Source: Bacilli bacterium (lineage in GTDB: Bacteria; Bacillota_I; Bacilli_A; RFN20; CAG-826). From it: a DNA stretch of 8,347 bases. Shown here one piece after another: positions 6,577 to 8,347 of this stretch (position 1 is its first letter; the number at the start of each line of letters is the position of its first letter). A model generated the notes under the pieces. That model was not told the origin of the DNA and searched no databases. It saw nothing but the letters and a program-made list of their open reading frames with translations. The position numbers were made by a program, and so were the translations under genes. The DNA is taken from NCBI GenBank assembly GCA_024413875.1, contig JAKSVY010000061.1:1-8347 (forward strand). Reading direction: 5' to 3'.

Positions 6577-7926
6577 TTATTCTCCTTTGTTTTGACAGCA
6601 ACAGCATTCGCATTCACGTTCGCCATCACATTTACATTCTTTATTTCCTTCTGAACCATCAAGTAATTCAATTACTTTGTCAATTAATTCAGAATTGTTA
6701 ACTTCAATTTGTTCTTGAGTTTCTAAGTTCTTAAGAATTGTTTTTTCTTCTTTAACTTCGTTATCACCAATGATTAAAGCATATTTAGCGTTCTTCTTTT
6801 GAGCGCGTTTGAACATATTTCCAAACTTGACATCGTCAAAGCAGTAATCAACTACAACGCCATACATTCTTAATGCATTTGCAGCTTGCATGCCTATCAT
6901 TTTAGCTTCAGGACCCATTGGCATTACATAGACATCAACTTTTTTAGAAACAGAAGGTAATAAACCATCATCTGTTAAAACAGAAACAAGTCTTTCAACA
7001 CCAAATGAGAAGCCAACACCTGGAAGATCAGGTCCACCCATCTCGTGAACTAAACGATCATAATGTCCACCAGCTCCAATTGCACCATAGTTATTGCCTT
7101 TCGCACTTGTATAATGGAATTCAAAGACTGTATCACTATAATAATCAAGTCCTCTAACTAAAGTATCATCGACTTCATAAGGTATTTCTAATCCTTCTAA
7201 TGCTTGAAGAACGAAAGCAAATTTTTCTTTTGCTGATTCTGATAAATAGTCAGACATCTTAGGAGCATCTTTAACAATTTCTTGGTCCTCAGGAACCTTA
7301 CAATCAAGAATTCTTAAAGGATTTATTTCGAAACGTTGTTTGCAATCAGGACACATATTTTCAATATGCTTTCCAAAGTATTCCTTTAATGCAACTTTGT
7401 AATTTGTTCTCGATTCATCATCACCTAATGTATTAATTTTGACTTTTACATTTTCAAGTCCTAATGCCATTAACATTGCATAAGCTAAAGAAATAACTTC
7501 AACATCATTCATAGGATTTGTACAGCCAACAGATTCAACACCAAATTGATTAAATTGACGGTATCTACCTAATTGAGGTCTTTCATATCTAAATACAGGA
7601 CCATCATAATAAAGTTTCAAAGGTAATTCGTTAGTAAATAGTAATTTGTTTTGAACAACAAGACGCATAATGCCTGCTGTAAATTCTGGACGAAGAGTAT
7701 TCATACGACCACCCTTGTCTTCAAATGTGTACATTTCTTTTCTAACAATATCACTTGATTCGCCTACTCCACGAACGAATACTTCGCTATATTCGAGCAC
7801 AGGAGGTCTAACTTCGCTATAAGCGAATGCTTCTGCACATTCGCGTAATAAACTTTCAACAGCAAAGAAAGCTCTAGCTTCTTCGCCCATGATATCGTGT
7901 GTGCCTTTTACGTTATTTACACCCAT
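6577..7926 (-). CDS. hisS: Histidyl-tRNA synthetase with cysteine-rich C-terminal tail
   Basis: This class IIa enzyme charges tRNA-His with histidine in the cytoplasm. Features in order: KGTHDIMGEE at the N-terminus (7-16), LRPEFTAGIMRLV (78-90), motif 2 VFRYERPQLGRYRQFNQFGVE (111-131), an insertion with MCPDCKQRFEINPLRILDCK (191-210, C192, C195, C209), the HisRS signature LVRGLDYYSDTVFEF (256-270, R258 as catalytic arginine), GAGGHYDRLV (284-293, with H where many homologues have R) and motif 3 near GVGFSFGVERLV (303-314). The C-terminal anticodon-binding domain spans about 328-422. The last residues (about 424-449) form an extra acidic tail with seven cysteines (431, 433, 439, 441-444), beyond the usual 420 to 430 residues. 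The start has AAAGGAG (7933-7939) 6 nt upstream. It lies between rel and aspS. Confidence 0.97.
   Translation of the reverse strand: MGVNNVKGTHDIMGEEARAFFAVESLLRECAEAFAYSEVRPPVLEYSEVFVRGVGESSDIVRKEMYTFEDKGGRMNTLRPEFTAGIMRLVVQNKLLFTNELPLKLYYDGPVFRYERPQLGRYRQFNQFGVESVGCTNPMNDVEVISLAYAMLMALGLENVKVKINTLGDDESRTNYKVALKEYFGKHIENMCPDCKQRFEINPLRILDCKVPEDQEIVKDAPKMSDYLSESAKEKFAFVLQALEGLEIPYEVDDTLVRGLDYYSDTVFEFHYTSAKGNNYGAIGAGGHYDRLVHEMGGPDLPGVGFSFGVERLVSVLTDDGLLPSVSKKVDVYVMPMGPEAKMIGMQAANALRMYGVVVDYCFDDVKFGNMFKRAQKKNAKYALIIGDNEVKEEKTILKNLETQEQIEVNNSELIDKVIELLDGSEGNKECKCDGERECECCCCQNKGE
6582..6588 (-). promoter_or_regulatory. Ribosome binding site deciding the aspS start
   Basis: The minus strand reads AAAGGAG 6 nt before the ATG at 6575. 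It is embedded in the last codons of hisS (K-G-E). It favours the 576-residue AspRS over a 32-residue longer form starting at 6671. Confidence 0.85.
6595..6639 (-). repeat. Degenerate GAATGY hexanucleotide repeat in the 3' end of hisS
   Basis: The last part of hisS falls into 6-nt units on the minus strand, reading GAATGT, AAATGT, GATGGC, GAACGT, GAATGC, GAATGC, TGTTGC and TGT. It encodes an alternating E/K-C pattern ending in four consecutive cysteines. The units are imperfect, so this looks like an old, diverged simple-sequence expansion rather than a fresh tract. Confidence 0.6.
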
Positions 7927-7940
7927 AACTTTCTCCTTTC

Positions 7941-8347
7941 CTAATGGATAACTCTTGAGACGTTATAAACGCCTGAAACGTTATGTAATATATTAAATAT
8001 ATCGGATAATCTTTTTGCGTCACTTACAAGAATAGTTGCACTGAACACTGCGTTACCATTACTTGCTAAGCGTGCATGAATAGAATTGATTGAAACTTTA
8101 GCGCTTGTTAAACAATTAACAATTTCAACTAATAAGTTAGGTCTATCTAAAGATTCAATTACAATGTCAACTGGATGAGTTGAATATTCTAAATCATCTC
8201 TCCAAAAAACATCGATAAGTCTTTCATTTTCTCGTAAGACATTTGGACAACTCCTTCTATGAACTGTAATGCCTTTACCTCTTGTAATATAGCCAATGAT
8301 GTCATCTCCTGGAATTGGTGTGCAGCAAGGAGCTAAATTCAAAGCAA
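7941..8347 (-). CDS. rel: RelA/SpoT-type (p)ppGpp synthetase/hydrolase, C-terminal part (5' end outside window)
   Basis: Long RelA/SpoT proteins make and break the alarmone (p)ppGpp during starvation; their C-terminal half senses the ribosome. About 134 C-terminal residues are visible. The segment LAPCCTPIPGDDIIGYITRGKGITVHRRSCPN is the conserved-cysteine (zinc-finger-like) domain, with its C-C, G-D-x-I-x-G-Y and H-R-x-x-C-P-N signatures. The last 75 or so residues form an ACT/RRM domain, starting HPVDIVIESLDRPNLLVEIV and ending SGVYNVSRVIH. The reading frame stays open to the window edge. The TTG at 8342 is an internal leucine codon (preceded by GCT), not a start. The gene ends in TAG, 14 nt before hisS. 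Synthetase and hydrolase domains are not visible, so activity cannot be judged. Confidence 0.93.
   Translation of the reverse strand, partial: ALNLAPCCTPIPGDDIIGYITRGKGITVHRRSCPNVLRENERLIDVFWRDDLEYSTHPVDIVIESLDRPNLLVEIVNCLTSAKVSINSIHARLASNGNAVFSATILVSDAKRLSDIFNILHNVSGVYNVSRVIH

Noticed and set aside
6576..6671. 32-residue N-terminal extension of AspRS from an ATG at 6671
   Set aside because: It only reads the hisS 3' end, including the cysteine repeat, in another frame. The ATG at 6575 has a strong ribosome binding site and matches the family start.
7927..7940. T-box or other leader riboswitch controlling hisS or aspS
   Set aside because: The gaps upstream are 14 nt and 1 nt, far too short for a T-box. 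Any such control would lie upstream of rel, outside the window.
8340..8342. TTG start for a short stand-alone ACT-domain protein
   Set aside because: The frame is open to the window edge and the preceding sequence is a typical internal part of Rel, so this TTG is a leucine codon.

Overview
The window is an AT-rich stretch of bacterial chromosome in which every gene lies on the minus strand, so it reads from high to low coordinates. Gene content, strong AAAGGAG-type ribosome binding sites and tight spacing point to a low-GC Gram-positive of the Bacillota. An Erysipelotrichia or RF39-like Bacilli lineage is possible, but the sequence alone does not settle it. Tryptophan is encoded by TGG and no gene is interrupted by TGA, so the standard bacterial code applies.

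Right half (8347 to 2752): the 3' end of a long RelA/SpoT-type (p)ppGpp synthetase/hydrolase gene, then hisS, aspS and tkt (transketolase). The rel-hisS gap is 14 nt, the hisS-aspS gap is 1 nt and the aspS-tkt gap is 69 nt. A clear rho-independent terminator follows tkt. This looks like one unit joining the stringent-response enzyme, two aminoacyl-tRNA synthetases and a central carbon enzyme, although a separate tkt promoter cannot be excluded.

Left half (about 2730 to 1): a second unit with its own candidate promoter just beyond that terminator. It holds an Asp23/YqhY-family gene, an unrecognised five-helix membrane protein, nusB, xseA and the start of xseB, with gaps of 1 to 3 nt. It resembles the yqhY-nusB-folD-xseA-xseB order of Bacillus, but without folD and with the membrane protein inserted. 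The genes serve transcription antitermination (NusB), exonuclease VII (XseA/XseB) and probably envelope or lipid homeostasis (Asp23 family).

This is mostly housekeeping DNA. I see no mobile element, CRISPR array, tRNA, rRNA, riboswitch or defence system. The points most worth a second look are the cysteine-rich C-terminal tail of HisRS built on a degenerate 6-nt repeat, the unknown membrane protein beside asp23, and an unusually short XseA.
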